The notes: generated from the sequence alone by a model not told the origin. Positions 1 to 12,109 are shown, counted from the first letter of the stretch. The stretch is 64,000 nucleotides of DNA from Parietaria judaica (GCA_954871525.1 OX940863.1:37496501-37560500); one strand, 5' to 3'. Made by a program: numbers and translations.

Positions 1-1342
1 GCATGGGGCCTTGGCCGAATTGGGCGGGGATTCACGTCCTCGTCTGGTTATGGGTACTTCCCATGTCTTCTGCCGGGTAGTAAAAAACGAAAGATGTTTT
101 CATCCGAGGTAAAATGTTCTGCTACGAGTTCAATCACCCCCGAGCTCATGCAGGCCAACACGGGACAGCGGGCTGAACAGTTCATGCCTTCGGGCATGGG
201 CGTTGCCTCAGTTACCCCCCTGTGTAGCAGGCAGTAAGTAAAGACCCTCGTTGTCTCATGCTGTGTTATCAACCCTACAGGTAAGGAAACCTGCAATGGG
301 AAGACCCGATAGCAGCAACCATCATTCGAAGAAGTCGTCTCAAAATATCCACCCCAACCAACATCAAAGCTGCTATCACAAGAGACGAAACCATTTGACG
401 AGCCCATTTCCCACTCATGAAGACGCGACAAAGGAACGACGGGCCAAGACCACGGGAATCAGGAACAAGGAGGTTTCGAGTTCCCTATAATTATTAACTA
501 TCACCATAGACGGTCGGGAAGCACCACTTTCGTGCAAGCTTAACCCATTATTTTTGGTTCTCGGTATCCTCTTGGAAACGTCGTCCTTAAGGAACGGTCA
601 TACGAAGATGACTCGCGGTCCATTTCCAAGATTCCTCCGTCCCCATATTCTTTTGGAACTCTCACGGTGTCAAACCTTCCACAAGCACACCTCTCCTGAG
701 GAGTGGTCGCACGAAGGTGACTCGAGGCGGTGTGGTCAGCAGACCTTGTGACAGTAATAATGGAGACCTTTGTTTTATTCTATACTTGCCATAGTTTTTA
801 TTAAAATAACGCTTTTAATTACAAAGTTATTTAAACTTATTATAAACTTTCTATTAATGACACATTAAAGTTTATATTACGCCTTTATTTTTTACGACAC
901 GTAATCTTAATTAAGCCTTATTATACTGTTTATTATTCGTCGGTAGTGATAGGTCAATCCGCACTCTCTCCAGGTAGATGGGAGGGGTCCTAACCGGTCA
1001 CCCAGAAGTGGATGGTGAACCGGCCCCACTTTTGATTCCCTATTCCTAAGACAAGATCGTACGGTTGAGATTTTTCCGACTAGTAATAAACATTTTACAT
1101 TTACACTTTATTATTTATGTCTATCCTATTTCCGACATATTAATAATGATTAAAACAAAGACACTATGTTTACGGGTTATGAAAATATGTTATAACAAAT
1201 TATATCTATGACGAATACTTTATAATTAGACATTAATGATACTTATTCTCAAAGAATTATCATTAAACAATTTAAGCGCCTATTAATAATTATTTATGAA
1301 ATATTAAAAATAAGATCTTATTTTCGTAAAATAGTCAGACCG

Positions 1343-1354
1343 GCTCTGATACCA
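1343..1354 (-). other. Primer binding site (initiator Met tRNA type)
   Basis: The minus strand reads TGGTATCAGAGC one base inside the LTR end. This is the usual plant retrotransposon primer site complementary to the 3' end of initiator methionine tRNA. Confidence 0.75.
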
Positions 1355-1355
1355 C

Positions 1356-1930
1356 TGTTGGGTTTTTCATTGACTTTTCTCGACCTGGGGGTACGGAATA
1401 ACCCGAGAAGTCATCGAAAACAAGATATAGACTATATACGAATATTAAGATAAAGATTCGAGTCGTTACCAAATATTGGTACTTTTGCCAACAATACCAA
1501 TTAATGCCGATTTCTTAGTTGTGGCGTGCTCGTGATTCGGATCTCAGCTTCACACGTGCGAAGCCTCTAGCTCGTCCACCACGTCGCTGCGGTAACGTCT
1601 CTAAGACCGGAAATCCTCCTCGATGAACAGCTAGGTTAATCTCGGGGATTGAACGACAAACCGACGGGAGCACGGGAGATACGGAATTTGGCCTCTAGGG
1701 TTTCTTGAGAGGAGGTCGAATTCTCTGGTGTTTTTCTAGGGTTGGATTCGAAATTATGATGACTTTGTGGCTTATATAGCCCATATGGTATAATGACCTA
1801 ATAGGTTTTTGGGCCCAGTGACAGGGTTAAAGCCCATTAGGTCATAATTAATTACTCTTAATTAATTACCGTGATCACCATAATTACCGTATCATTTATT
1901 ATGGTCGGGTCGGACCCAAAAAGTCCAACA
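1356..1930 (-). repeat. 575-bp LTR with TGTTGG...CCAACA ends
   Basis: The ends are perfect short inverted repeats (TGTTGG at 1356 and CCAACA ending at 1930). On the minus strand a TATA-like TATATAA lies at 1778-1772, a plausible LTR promoter. No second copy of this LTR was found in the window, so the partner, if present, lies beyond position 1. Confidence 0.65.
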
Positions 1931-2698
1931 GACTCAAATCCCGGTTTCGGGCATTTCCTACACTTTGACTATGGTGAATTCAAATTTACCTATTCATAAC
2001 CAAAGGAAAATTCAAATTGTCATGTTGAATGAACATGAACATGGGGGCACGTCTGGGCCTGCTACAGCGCCCCCGAGCCGTTTTTACGGCGTGGGACGCG
2101 TCCCGAGGCCGTTTTTTGTATTTTTACGGCGTTCAATTATTTTGATACTTTTTTTGGAGTTTTTGAGCATCTCAGTATACGAAAACGGGCCTCCGGATGG
2201 CGTTTTAGGGTCATAATTAATTTATTCAATAAAAATAATTAATTAAATAATCTTTCTTTATTAAATAATCTCTATAAAAATACCCCATAACAATTTCATT
2301 AAAAAAATAACGGAGTATTTATACAAGATAAATACAAAATCGAGAGTGTGTGATCTATATAGTTAAATTACAAAGCAATGGATAAAATAAAATAAAAAAA
2401 ATTCATGTTCCTTTTCTTCCATTGAAATTATTTTCGAAGCTGCAAGGCATGACAAATAATAGATGCATTAGGTCATCAATAAATTCAACTTTCATTTTAA
2501 TTTATTATTTTTTATCATGTTTATTTAAAATTCAAGTAGAATTTAAAGTTTTTGTAAAAAGGTAAGAGAGAAAAACACATTTATTTTTTCGTAATATTTT
2601 TTTCTTTTAATACTAAACTTGTCCTCTTAAAAGACTTAAAATCATTGCTTACTGTATTTGAGTACCCGGAAATGTTATTATAATGTTATTATAGTAAG
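1931..2698. other. Intergenic DNA, no gene seen
   Basis: A GC-richer patch (about 2040-2180) with two related GTTTTTACGGCGT-like segments is followed by AT-rich DNA. An 83-codon ORF at 1965-2216 has no recognisable domain. No splice-supported gene was found. Confidence 0.5.
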
Positions 2699-3489
2699 TA
2701 GGGGAGGAGCTACATAGAGGCGAGTGTATGCTCGGGCACCACTTGAAAAATGGCGCGTAAAAAAATGAAAAATGTATGATTAAAAATATATATAAAAAAA
2801 AAACGTAGATATTACGTTTAAAATATTAGCAGTCAATTGAGTAATAAAATGAGCATGTAGTAGCTTTAGTTGTTGCCCTGATTTCAAGGTCTTCTTTTTG
2901 GAAAGATCAGGATTGACTCCTAACACCAAGAAAACATTTTATTAAAAGAAAAAAAAAACCCGTAATTTATCATCTTATTTGAGAAAAAATACTGCAATAT
3001 AATGAGTTATAATCCTTATATTTTTTTTTGTGAGAATAGTTATATATATATAAAAAAAAATTAGTCTCTATCATGAAGTTTCACATAGCGACTTATTATT
3101 GTTTCATGTTTTCGCTCATTTTGTTCACATTTCTACATAGTTTCAAATATTATAACTATTTTATTATTATAATTTTTCCACTTTTCGTTCTTTCTCATTC
3201 AAAAGTAATAAATAATTATAATTATTTCTTAAAAATGCGTCAAAACGTGGTCATCGAGACATATATTTATGTTTATGTCGACGATGAATCTATTATACGA
3301 TGTTTTTAAATATAAAAATGAAAAATCGATTTCATATTTTGTTTAAGGTAACTTTATCTATTTGATTTTTACTAGATGTTGCAATGTTATTATGTGATTG
3401 TTGATATTTATTTGTAAAAAAAAATTGAAATTTACATTAAAAAAATTATCTTAGACACCACCTCAACAGAAATCCTTGCTCCACTACTG
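2699..3489. mobile_element. Non-autonomous hAT element (Tip100-like ends)
   Basis: The left end TAGGGGAGGAGC and the reverse complement of the right end, CAGTAGTGGAGC, agree at 8 of 12 positions. They resemble the CAGTGGCGGAGC termini of plant hAT/Tip100 elements. The flanks ATAGTAAG (2691-2698) and ATAATAAG (3490-3497) match at 7 of 8 bases, as expected for an aged 8-bp hAT duplication. The 791-bp interior is AT-rich and holds only a 78-codon ORF without a transposase domain, so it is a deletion derivative. Confidence 0.6.
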
Positions 3490-3584
3490 ATAATAAGTAA
3501 TCACGTAAAATTAAATGGATGATTATTTAGAAAAAAACTTAATGATGCCAAAATACAAGCATGGAAGTTCATAATAATTGGAGT

Positions 3585-4235
3585 TTTAGCAAAAATACCT
3601 TATGTTTTTAGTTTATAACACTTTACTACGTGACCTTAAATTTTGTGATAAAAATCACTATCGCTATACTTTTGTAGTATTTTGATACTTAATACTACAG
3701 TCCAATGGTAAAAATAACTAAAATCACATTTGTCTAGCATTAAAATACCTAACGTTACATTTATTTTAGGTAATTTAGAATTAATTGAAACTTTTGTTGT
3801 TTAGATTTAATTATTTAAAAAAATTATGAAAACAAATTTTAAATAACACACTAATTCAAAACCTGGATTCAGCTACACTTAAAAAACGTAATTGAAGAGT
3901 TTAGGCCACACTTCGTAAGTGTGGTTAAATCATTCGTCGTAGTACTTCCAACCACAATTTTTTTTTTTTTTCTGTTGTTGTACATATATAAAGCTAAATA
4001 AACTAAATGTTTAATGATTTAATTTTTAAAGTAATTAAATCTAAAGTTGAAACAGCTTTGAACTAAATTCTAATATTAGATATTAAAGCTCTAAAAAACG
4101 TAACATTAATCATGTTTACCATCGAATTTAAAATTAAGCCATAAAGTACTGTAAAAATAAGATACTTGTATCACTAAACGTTAATGTTACGTATTAAAAT
4201 TTTAGAAACTCCAAATATAAGATAATGTTTCCAAC
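3585..4235. repeat. Diverged foldback/MITE-like repeat with hairpin
   Basis: The segment around 3771-3830 is an imperfect inverted copy of 4015-4075, and the outer arms (GGAGTTTTAGC near 3585, GAAACTCC near 4205) also pair partly. The centre holds a perfect 8-bp stem, CCACACTT at 3906 and AAGTGTGG ending at 3924. No target duplication was resolved, so the boundaries are approximate. Confidence 0.4.
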
Positions 4236-5112
4236 TATAATAATGATTATTTATAAAGTAAACAAGAAATAACAAATAAATAATATATAATAATATATAT
4301 ATAATGCCAATCCATGATTGTTATACTTATAATCAGCCAAAAAATAGAAAATTTGGAGCGGACGATGTATGAGAATGAAATTTAGCTCGCAGTCAATTCG
4401 GATCTTTGTTTCTCCCTACGAGATATTATCTCGAGAATTTCACGAGACGCGATAAATAGGAGAGATGTTTAACAATCCCATCGAACAAGAGGGTCCCGTC
4501 TATAGCGACCCACGTGCGTCGACGCCTCAAAGCAACCCAAAAGCTGCCTTTTCAAAACAATAACAACTTAAAATAATTAAAAGTGTGGTAAAAGTACTCA
4601 CACTTTTGTCAAAATAACAAGGCGTATTTTTATGCTTTCCATTAAGTTGATTAAACACTGAAATCGTAAAATTTTGCATTTTGGATTGATTTAATCCCAC
4701 CTTTATCCGTTAGTACCAATAGTTTCAATTCTTTTTTTTATCAGGACAAAGTACTAATATTGTGATATTATACATAAGGCAGGTACCTTTTAGCTTTACA
4801 ACTAAATATTATATAGCACCAACATTGGTACTTTATCCAGATAAAAAAAAAAGATCTGAACTTATGCCGGGAATAATCCTTTTTATATTTTAAGATTTTT
4901 CATAGCAAAATATTTAAATTTGAGCTATACATTTACTAACATGCATGGAAAAAATAAATTCAATTATCCCAATCACACTATTTTAAACAACATTAGATAC
5001 TTTTACGGTATTCATCCATAAAATTAATAAACCATAAATAAATAGCGTCACGGCGTTTGGGGTTTGAAGGTTTCAATTCAACCCGCCCTATTTGGCGAAG
5101 GATCCAATGCAC
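4236..5112. other. Upstream region of the CDK inhibitor gene
   Basis: No gene was found. A G-box core CACGTG at 4511-4516 lies about 750 bp upstream of the next start codon and could be a bZIP/bHLH site. The remainder is AT-rich. Confidence 0.35.
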
Positions 5113-5144
<32 letters not shown>

Positions 5145-5150
5145 TATATA
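5113..5150 (+). promoter_or_regulatory. Alternating TA tract, probable TATA region
   Basis: A (TA)n tract interrupted by CACA lies 115-150 bp before the ATG at 5266. It is followed by a CT-rich stretch (5152-5225) typical of a plant 5' leader. It is both a microsatellite and the best TATA-box candidate for the downstream gene. Confidence 0.5.
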
Positions 5151-5265
5151 CACACACTCCTTTGCTTGCTTCTCTCTCTAAAACTACGTCTGCTTCTGCT
5201 CGAATCAGCTCTCTCTCTCCTCCCCAAGCCTAAGCCTAGAGAGAGAAAGAGATTCTCCATCGCCA

Positions 5266-5802
5266 ATGGACCTGCATATGCTGAATTTGGATCAGATGAT
5301 TCTCGTCAAAGATCACCGTCGCCGTCATTCTCACCCCGACGACCACGACCACGAGCAATTCGGCAAACGAGCACCGCCGGATGAAGAAGAAGACGACGAC
5401 GACGACGATCGTGTCGCTACGTCATCCGATCACGAAGAGAAAGCGGATTCGACGCCGTCGCTGCCTTCGTCGGTAGGAGAATGCGCAGATTCGCCAGCGG
5501 AGGAAGAAGACGACGACGACGGATTCCGAACTCCAACGGCGCCGGAGAACAAGATTCTTGCGGCGACGGAGCAGTGTCCGCCCGCGCCGAGGAAGCCTCA
5601 GCCGAGCGCGAAGAGGAAATCACCGGTGGAGCGCACCGCCGCCTGCAGAAGCTTGATTTTCGATTTCTCGGAGCGCGAATTCGAGGCGATGTTTCCGCCG
5701 GTGGACGCAGAGTCCAATCCCGATCGGTTCTTCTTGATGCTGAAGAAGAAGCCTCGCAGAGATTCGGAAGATAAAGAAGATCGATCCATTCCACACACGT
5801 AG
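5266..5802 (+). CDS. SIAMESE-RELATED (SMR) cyclin-dependent kinase inhibitor
   Basis: This single-exon gene encodes 178 aa. Residues 86-111 contain the SMR signature: FRTPTAPENK followed by CPPAPRKP. A second conserved block, DFSEREFEAMFPP (about 133-145), matches the C-terminal acidic/aromatic motif of the family. SIM/SMR proteins bind CDK-cyclin complexes in the nucleus and restrain mitosis, favouring endoreduplication, often under stress. Runs of Asp/Glu at 39-48 and 79-85 and basic patches (KRK near 116) fit a disordered nuclear regulator. The first ATG follows a CT-rich leader and a TATA-like tract. The protein is somewhat longer than many SMRs (about 80-130 aa) because of the acidic N-terminal half. 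Which numbered SMR it matches cannot be told without an alignment. There is no sign of disruption. Confidence 0.85.
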   Translation: MDLHMLNLDQMILVKDHRRRHSHPDDHDHEQFGKRAPPDEEEDDDDDDRVATSSDHEEKADSTPSLPSSVGECADSPAEEEDDDDGFRTPTAPENKILAATEQCPPAPRKPQPSAKRKSPVERTAACRSLIFDFSEREFEAMFPPVDAESNPDRFFLMLKKKPRRDSEDKEDRSIPHT

Positions 5803-6644
5803 GTGGATATTCTTTGTTTCTTGGTTGCTTTTCTCTGTATTATTTACGAAATTGCCACTGTGGTTCGGGAAAAATGTAAAAATGATGATTAGTTTGTGGT
5901 TGTCCAGATTCAGATGGTAGTGAATAATTTCGTGCTTTTTTAGGTCAAGTTTCTTGAATAATATATGATGATTTTTGTGCAAGTTTGGTGAAAGTATGTT
6001 GATGAATGATGATCATTCAAGTACGGATATTATAAGATTATATATAGATATATTTGTTTGTGTGTGAGTATTTTCAAGCACACGAACTGATCTTCGAAAT
6101 ACAAAAATTTCCCTAAAATAAGCATGATGAACATGAACAAGATTTACTAGTATAATCTACAAAAATAAAAATAAATAAAAAAAATCTGATTTTTTTATTT
6201 ATTTTATTTTTAAGATCGGACGTAATCATGATTTTTTTTTTCAGAATATATATGTAATGAGTGGGAGAGGAGTTCATTGTAGTGGAATGAATTACGAGTT
6301 TGCGTATATATAAGGACAATCTGCAGAATAAATACTTAAATTTCGTATAAATTTATAGTAAAAATTTCTAATAATATGATGTTTTTTCATGTAAATAATT
6401 ATATTTTTCATTAGCGCTTTATTATGAAGTTTCATGTGGCGAACAAATAATTTGCCCATATGATAGCCCGTTTTCATCACGTAAGAGTTATAACTTACGT
6501 TATAACTTTTAAGAATTTCAGAGTTGATGAAGGACACCAAATTTTCACATAATAACCAAAACATGTTTTAAAAACTAGGACACTAGTTAATAAAGTCTTG
6601 TGTCAAGAAAAGCAAAATCTTGCTTTCAAATATCCTTGTATATC

Positions 6645-6684
<40 letters not shown>

Positions 6685-7118
6685 ATATATATATTGCTGG
6701 CTAAATTTAAATTTTACTAATATGGAATAAGTTAAATAATAATTTAATAATTGAAAGTCAATTTTTTAGGAAGTTACTCTTTGTGCTCGAATATGCTGCT
6801 TAAGAGTCATCTATCAAATGTGAATCATGAAGCAATATTGATATCATGTTTATCATATAACTCAAAAATTTCCTCGCTTGTTAAACTTTCTCATTGCTTT
6901 CCGACTGTTAGTTTCATTATTTATTTATTATGTTGGTAGTGTATATTTTTGACGTTTGCTTTGTACCCAATTTATTGCTTTTGCTTGTGGATATGTTCTA
7001 ATTCAAATCATATATTAGTATTCCTTTTCTTATTTTCACATGTCTTTTTTAGAAAACGTTAACTTCCTAAGTTCACATAGTCATGTATTCATCTCTCATG
7101 TCAATCCGTAACTGAATC
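5803..7118. other. AT-rich 3' flank with (AT)n microsatellite
   Basis: The region contains short ORFs on both strands without recognisable domains. An (AT)n tract occupies about 6646-6694. No splice-supported gene was found. Confidence 0.5.
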
Positions 7119-7485
7119 CAGGGACGTAGCTAGGAATGTTCACGAGAAGGGTGAAAAAAAATTAAATTAAATTTTTTATAATACAATATGATATTTACAA
7201 TAGTTTTTATAATTAATTTTATAAATCAATAAAATATTTAGTGGTTATACAAAGATTGTTATATACTAAGAGATGACTATTAATATAGAGAGACCATATA
7301 TATTTTAAAAAAAAAATGAAGTTGATGGATTTGAATGGTCTCTTTTTTTAAGAGATAAAGTTGGGTATAATATTCACTACATACAATTCATATATATTGA
7401 TACAACTCTACATATTAATTTATTATAATATCGGTTTGAATCAGGTGGGGGAGCGACCTGTTCGAACTTTATAGTTCCGCCCATG
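7119..7485. mobile_element. Small hAT-like MITE (CAGGGACGTAGC ends)
   Basis: The left end CAGGGACGTAGC and the reverse complement of the right end, CATGGGCGGAAC, are similar and of the CAGGGGCGGA type seen in Tip100-group hATs. The flanks ACTGAATC (7111-7118) and ATTGAACC (7486-7493) match at 6 of 8. The 367-bp AT-rich interior is non-coding. The divergence implies an old insertion. Confidence 0.45.
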
Positions 7486-7784
7486 ATTGAACCTGAATTA
7501 TAATCAGGTTGCAATAAACATGTACTCATCTCACCGGCCAGGTGACTTGTCACGGTTTGGAAACTTAGTCACTTAATTATGGTCGGACCAGCTATAACAG
7601 TGTCATATTTTGTCGAAGTTGTAGGCTAAATAATTTTTTGATATTTTTATAATGACGTAATATATATATATATATATATATATTAAATTAATTGGGACCC
7701 TGTGTTGGGGCTTGAGGTGCCAACTTTGCTCACTTATATTAGGAGGCTTGCTTGTGGGAAGGACACAAAATGAAAAGTAAACAA

Positions 7785-8575
7785 TAGGGGTGAAAATTTT
7801 GTCACCGTTTCCCGGTTTCGTCCCGGTTCCGGACCGGTTTAAAAAAAATAGGGAAATTGTGTTTAAAACCGGGAACCGGTACTTCCCGGTTCCCGATTTT
7901 CGGAACCGTGAACCGGAACCGGGAACCAGAACCGTTTTTCCCGATTTTTGGTACCGGTTCCGGTTTATGTATTTTTATGTCATTTTTTAAATATTTTTAT
8001 GTCGTTTTGGTTTAATATGTCATTATGTTTTCTTTAGAATTATATGTCGTCTTTTACCATTAAAAAAATTAGGGTCTATGCCTCCTTCCTCATTCATCTC
8101 TCTCGCTTGCGAATCTTTATCCCCACCTTCTCTCTGCTTTTGGCTTTTCCTCGTCCAGGTTTGATTTCCTTCTGTGAAATATCTTTTATTGTTTATTCTA
8201 TGTCAATTGCACCCCTTCGAAAGGCTTGATTTCCTCGCTTTCTTCTTTGATTTCGGTTTCTTTTCCTTCTCTCAAGTTTTTCTTTTTTTCTTCGAATGAT
8301 TCCAGCCCTCTTATGTGATTTCGGCGCTGCTTTCCTCCCGACTCCAGAGAAGTCGAATGCTTTACTCCCGGTTTTAGTCACGAATTATATCATGAATTTT
8401 TTCACGATTCTCTCACGAATTTTTCCCGGTCCCGGTTCCGGTTCCGGTTTTTTTAAAAAAAAGGGAAATATACAATTGAAACCGGGAACCGGTACCAAGA
8501 AAAAAAATCCCGAATTTTCGAGATAGGTACCAAAAAATAAAAATATACCGGTTCCCGGTTCCGCTTTCACCCCTA
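7785..8575. mobile_element. Ac-like non-autonomous hAT element, copy A
   Basis: Perfect terminal repeats TAGGGGTGAAA and TTTCACCCCTA are flanked by a perfect 8-bp target duplication GTAAACAA (7777-7784 and 8576-8583). The ends resemble those of maize Ac (TAGGGATGAAA). Both subterminal regions are packed with CCGGTTCCGG/GAACCGG motifs, probable transposase-binding repeats. The 791-bp interior has no transposase. Copies B (20891) and C (24426) belong to the same family. Confidence 0.88.
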
Positions 8576-8595
8576 GTAAACAATAAATTAGGAAT

Positions 8596-9300
8596 GTGTA
8601 TTGTGGAGGTGCGATTTCGTCTACGACAATTTATATTGTTACGACGAAATCTATCTCAATCGTTCAAAGATTTGGGTCATATTCATCAAAAGCCCAACGT
8701 CCACACAAGCCCAGTTGACCAAGTCAAAGGGGTTCATGGTTAGACAAGCGACGAGGAGAAACATCGACGAAGGAGAGCGATGAAGACCCTCACCGACGAT
8801 GAAACATGCCACGACACAGCTTCATCGATGAAACCCCGTCGATGAAGACCATCACCAGCAAAACAATAAAAGCGACGGCTAAATCGGTGACGAGGGACAC
8901 CTTCGTCGACGAGGCCCATAATACAGACGACAAAAACCGGAGGCGTGGTTGAAGCAATCAGCGTGCCGCAAGCGATGCTCTAGCTGATTGACGACGACGG
9001 TTAGGCCCATGATTGCAGTCATGCCATTATGGTCATTATGGGGGAATCAAACATAATTGTAATAGCCCATTTATGAGGATTGATTTGAATCATTTAGTTG
9101 ACTATAAATAGAGGGCTAAGACCCATGTACAAAGGATCGCATTTTTTGACCATCAATAGACAAGCAAAAAGGTTTCACCCGACTCACTCTCTTGGACACT
9201 CATCTCTTTCCACGTGATATAGTTTTAACGGAAATACCCGAGCTCTAAGGTAATCTAAACTCGGAATTACACCAACAGTAACTCTGTGACTGCGGAGGTG
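8596..9300 (+). repeat. LTR-like fragment with TATA box
   Basis: A TATAAATA at 9103-9110 is followed by a leader-like, GC-balanced sequence ending near ACACCAACAGTAACTC (about 9270). This is the general pattern of a plant LTR promoter and R/U5. No matching second copy and no clean target duplication were found, so solo LTR is only a suggestion. Confidence 0.3.
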
Positions 9301-9496
9301 ATTTTTTTACATAAACATATATAGCATTAAAAGAAAGACAAAAAAGAGTGTATAAGTGTAATGATAAGTTGTGAGATCTCTGTAACAAATATCTTTAATT
9401 TCAAACCTATATAATTTATCAAACATAGGAGCCAAGTTTATAATTTACATAACACATGACTTTAAACATAAGGATCTATTTAAAAAAATTAAGATC

Positions 9497-9591
9497 ATTA
9501 ATATTGTAACCTAGTTGTTAATGCTCGAAAATAGATTAACCTAGAACCTGGTCCACGGTTCGAGCCCAGGGACGGATTAATATTGTAACCT
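9497..9591 (+). repeat. 16-bp direct repeats around a tRNA-like B box
   Basis: ATTAATATTGTAACCT occurs at 9497-9512 and again at 9576-9591. Between them lies GGTTCGAGCC (9557-9566), matching the RNA polymerase III B-box consensus GGTTCGANNCC, with a weak A-box-like segment upstream. The unit is too short for a full SINE. It could be a SINE remnant with its target duplication, or chance. Confidence 0.3.
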
Positions 9592-11041
9592 TGTACGTCT
9601 CGGCGGCAAGGGAGGACTTGCAAAAAATAAAATATTGGTGCCGCACCCCGCCACTTATAGCAGAGCTATCTATGTATCTCAAAGAGAATTTGGTCATCAC
9701 GTAATTCATCGTTAGTGGTAAATGGAGGAATGACGAGGTGGTTAGTATTGTCATTGGAGCCGATAATAGGGGTGTAGGGGTGACCATCGAGTACGCCGAG
9801 GGTATTACTGGCGAGGGTGCCTGAAGTGGCGGCGCATGGGTGACCGTCGCGGATGGCGAGGGTGCCTGACATGGCGGTGCAGGGGTGACCGTCGTGGATG
9901 GCGAGGGTATTACCGGCGTGGCAACAAGGGATGGATAGTGCCGAGTGATATAATACCAAGTCGAGGTAAAACTCGGATCCTTGGCGAGCACGGAGCGACA
10001 ACTGTCCGGAATTGTGTCCTTATCGAGTGCGGACTCGAGAATGATCATCTTGTCGATGACCCTTGATGAACAAGTCCCTCACTTCCCGTACTTAGAGGGG
10101 AAGGCGATTTCTTGAGCCGGCGAGAGGGTGGAGGCGCCCGAGAGAAAGAGAGAGAGTCTCTGGGTCGAAAATTGTGTATGAAATGGTGAAATAAGGGCCT
10201 CTATTTATAGGGGAAAATTGTAACCACTTTTCCACCTTTGGGGAAGATAACATTGGAAATTCCCTTAATATCCTCACAAAAAATACGCCATTACGCTTGC
10301 CATGGGAGCTCGTCGGGCTACCTCGCCACACAGGGTGGTCGCGCGGGCGCGTTTAGCTTGTTCGTCGCCTCGGAGTCCTACTAGGGTTCCGCGAGCGTGT
10401 CCGTCGGGTCCTAAGGCGTCCTTGATGTTCTGATGAGCTATAATCGTCTTGTTGCTTGTATTTGTTGTGAATTTATGCCTTGTCAAGTCTTGTAGGCGAG
10501 AGGCTGCACGTTGTCGTTGGGGGCTCGCCATGCTTTAGACCTTGACATTGACTTGGTCTAAGGAGGGTCGCCATCGCCAAATGAGCTTGCTTGGAGGGGG
10601 GGGGGGGGGTGTCTCCATTGACTAAATCAACGGAATAGAGGAGCTCGCTTGACAAGGTCGCCTGGAAGGCTCATCTCGTGATGGTAGTCGATGACTTCGA
10701 TGGTCATCAACTGGGTCGCCAGGAACCTTCTAAGGTCACCGGCTAGCACGCCGGGTAGTCGGGTTCCTTTCCGAATTGTCTCAGGGGTCTTTTTAGGTTG
10801 TCTTCGGCTTCCGAACCCCGTCTTTTGGGGCTTTGTCTTCGGGGCCTCGTCCTACGGGCCCAGACTTGGGCTAGTGGGCCTTGACTTTGGTCAATGGGCC
10901 TTGACTTTTGTCTTTGAGGCCCATATTTTGAATAAGTCAAAAAATACGCATAACACTAATTTTGAGGACAATGTATTCATATGCCTAATCGTATGCTCAT
11001 ACAAATTTTAGGATATCTACGGCAAATATCTATATATTATG
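9592..11041 (-). repeat. Degenerate LTR-like DNA with 45-bp minisatellite
   Basis: On the minus strand CTATAAATAG (10210-10201) is a good TATA box. About 150 bases downstream an ORF begins (10048-9536, 170 codons) rich in Pro/Ala/Thr, because it crosses a 45-bp tandem repeat at about 9768-9905. I recognise no domain in it. Repeated GGGCCTTGACTTT segments at 10870-10915 recall plant LTR starts. The ORF is better read as retroelement leader than as a host gene. Confidence 0.35.
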
Positions 11042-11046
11042 TCAGC

Positions 11047-11807
11047 TGTTAAGGTCGGATTTGGTCAAATCCACCCTCAACACAACTCGTGTCGTTTTGT
11101 CCATAAACGACATGAGGGAGGCGAGGAAGTTCACCAGCGAAGAGGGACTTATCCCCGAGGAAGGACACCCCCGAGGAGGAATACCCCGAGGAGGTTCATC
11201 AGCGAGGGGACGCAGCCACGCGAGCAAGCGGGTCGCGATGAAGCGTCCCATCACGACTCGACGAGGAACTTCGTCATGATGATTATGCAGAGCCCGATGA
11301 CAGCCGAAGAGACGTGCATTTAATGAAGCCGACCTACTCCCTCGATGAGAGCGTCAGCGACGGCTGACGAGACGCGCATTTAATGCGGCGCACCTACCCA
11401 TTACGGGAGCATGCTCGGAGGTGACATAAAGTGAGGATAAACCCCGCTGCCCTCAAATCACGTCAGAAAATGATGATTAAAGAGAAAAAGGGCGGGAAGG
11501 ATAGAAGGGGAAAGTATTGTAAACTCTATAAAAGGCAAGATAAGCCTCATTGTGTAGAGGTTGGTCAGTTGGTGATTCGAAGAAAAGGGAGAGAAAAAAG
11601 ACTCAGCAAAAGCAAGAAGAAGAGATCTTGTAATAGAATTATCTGAGGCTCATGATCCTTCATCTGTCCAGCTATTTAACGGAAGAAAACCGAGCTCATT
11701 TCGGAAATCATAATAAAACAGAGATACTCATCATTTGTTGTCATTTTATTTATTATTTGATGATTGTCTTTATGACTGGAAAAGGGTGGTGAAAAACCCC
11801 CTCTACA
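11047..11807 (+). repeat. Left (5') LTR of the 9.6-kb element
   Basis: It is 761 bp, with TATAAAA at 11527-11533 as probable promoter. It matches the right LTR except for five single-base differences. Confidence 0.92.
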
Positions 11808-11810
11808 GTT

Positions 11811-11828
11811 TGGCGCCCACCGAGGGGC
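11811..11828 (+). other. Primer binding site of the 9.6-kb element
   Basis: TGGCGCCCACCGAGGGGC starts three bases after the LTR end. TGGCGCC starts are common in plant Ty3/gypsy-type primer sites. I did not assign the tRNA. Confidence 0.6.
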
Positions 11829-12109
11829 TTTGTTTTCTTTCTAACTCACAGCCAGGAATTTGGAGGGACATGACGCTATCAAACGACGCCATCGTCAGCG
11901 ACGCGCTCGACGGTTGAGCGCGCGAAAATAGCAAGCAGAGTATAAAGAGGCAACTCAAGGGACATGAGTGACGTAAGAAGGGGAGACGTACGGACTCCTT
12001 GCATTTAAGAGAAGCCGATTGATAGACGGTTGGTCAGAAAAAGGAGGGCACGCGTATCGACGAAGGGGAGCAACTTCCGAAACGTCGTGAAGCGACAACG
12101 AAAGAGAGA

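Larger units (their letters stand above)
1..1930 (-). mobile_element. LTR retrotransposon fragment, 5' LTR plus leader (minus strand)
   Basis: Reading the minus strand, an LTR (1930 down to 1356) is followed directly by an initiator-tRNA-type primer binding site and then about 1.34 kb of internal sequence running off the window edge. The internal part shows no gag, protease or reverse transcriptase reading frame, only short unrelated ORFs, and is AT-rich between about 760 and 1340. It is therefore a truncated or non-coding (LARD/TRIM-like) element. Assignment to Ty1/copia rather than Ty3/gypsy is only a guess from the TGTTGG end and the primer type. Confidence 0.6.

Noticed and set aside
1..760. 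Short ORFs at the window start as a host gene
   Set aside because: They overlap on both strands, lack domains, and lie within the internal region expected of the minus-strand LTR element.
5078..5982. Antisense and alternative-frame ORFs over the CDK inhibitor
   Set aside because: Shadows of the GC-rich SMR coding sequence; no domains.
8596..9300. Confident solo LTR
   Set aside because: TATA and leader-like sequence are present but no TG...CA boundaries with matching target duplications could be fixed, so it is kept only as an LTR-like fragment.
9551..9570. tRNA gene
   Set aside because: Only a B-box-like GGTTCGAGCC is present; no cloverleaf can be folded around it.
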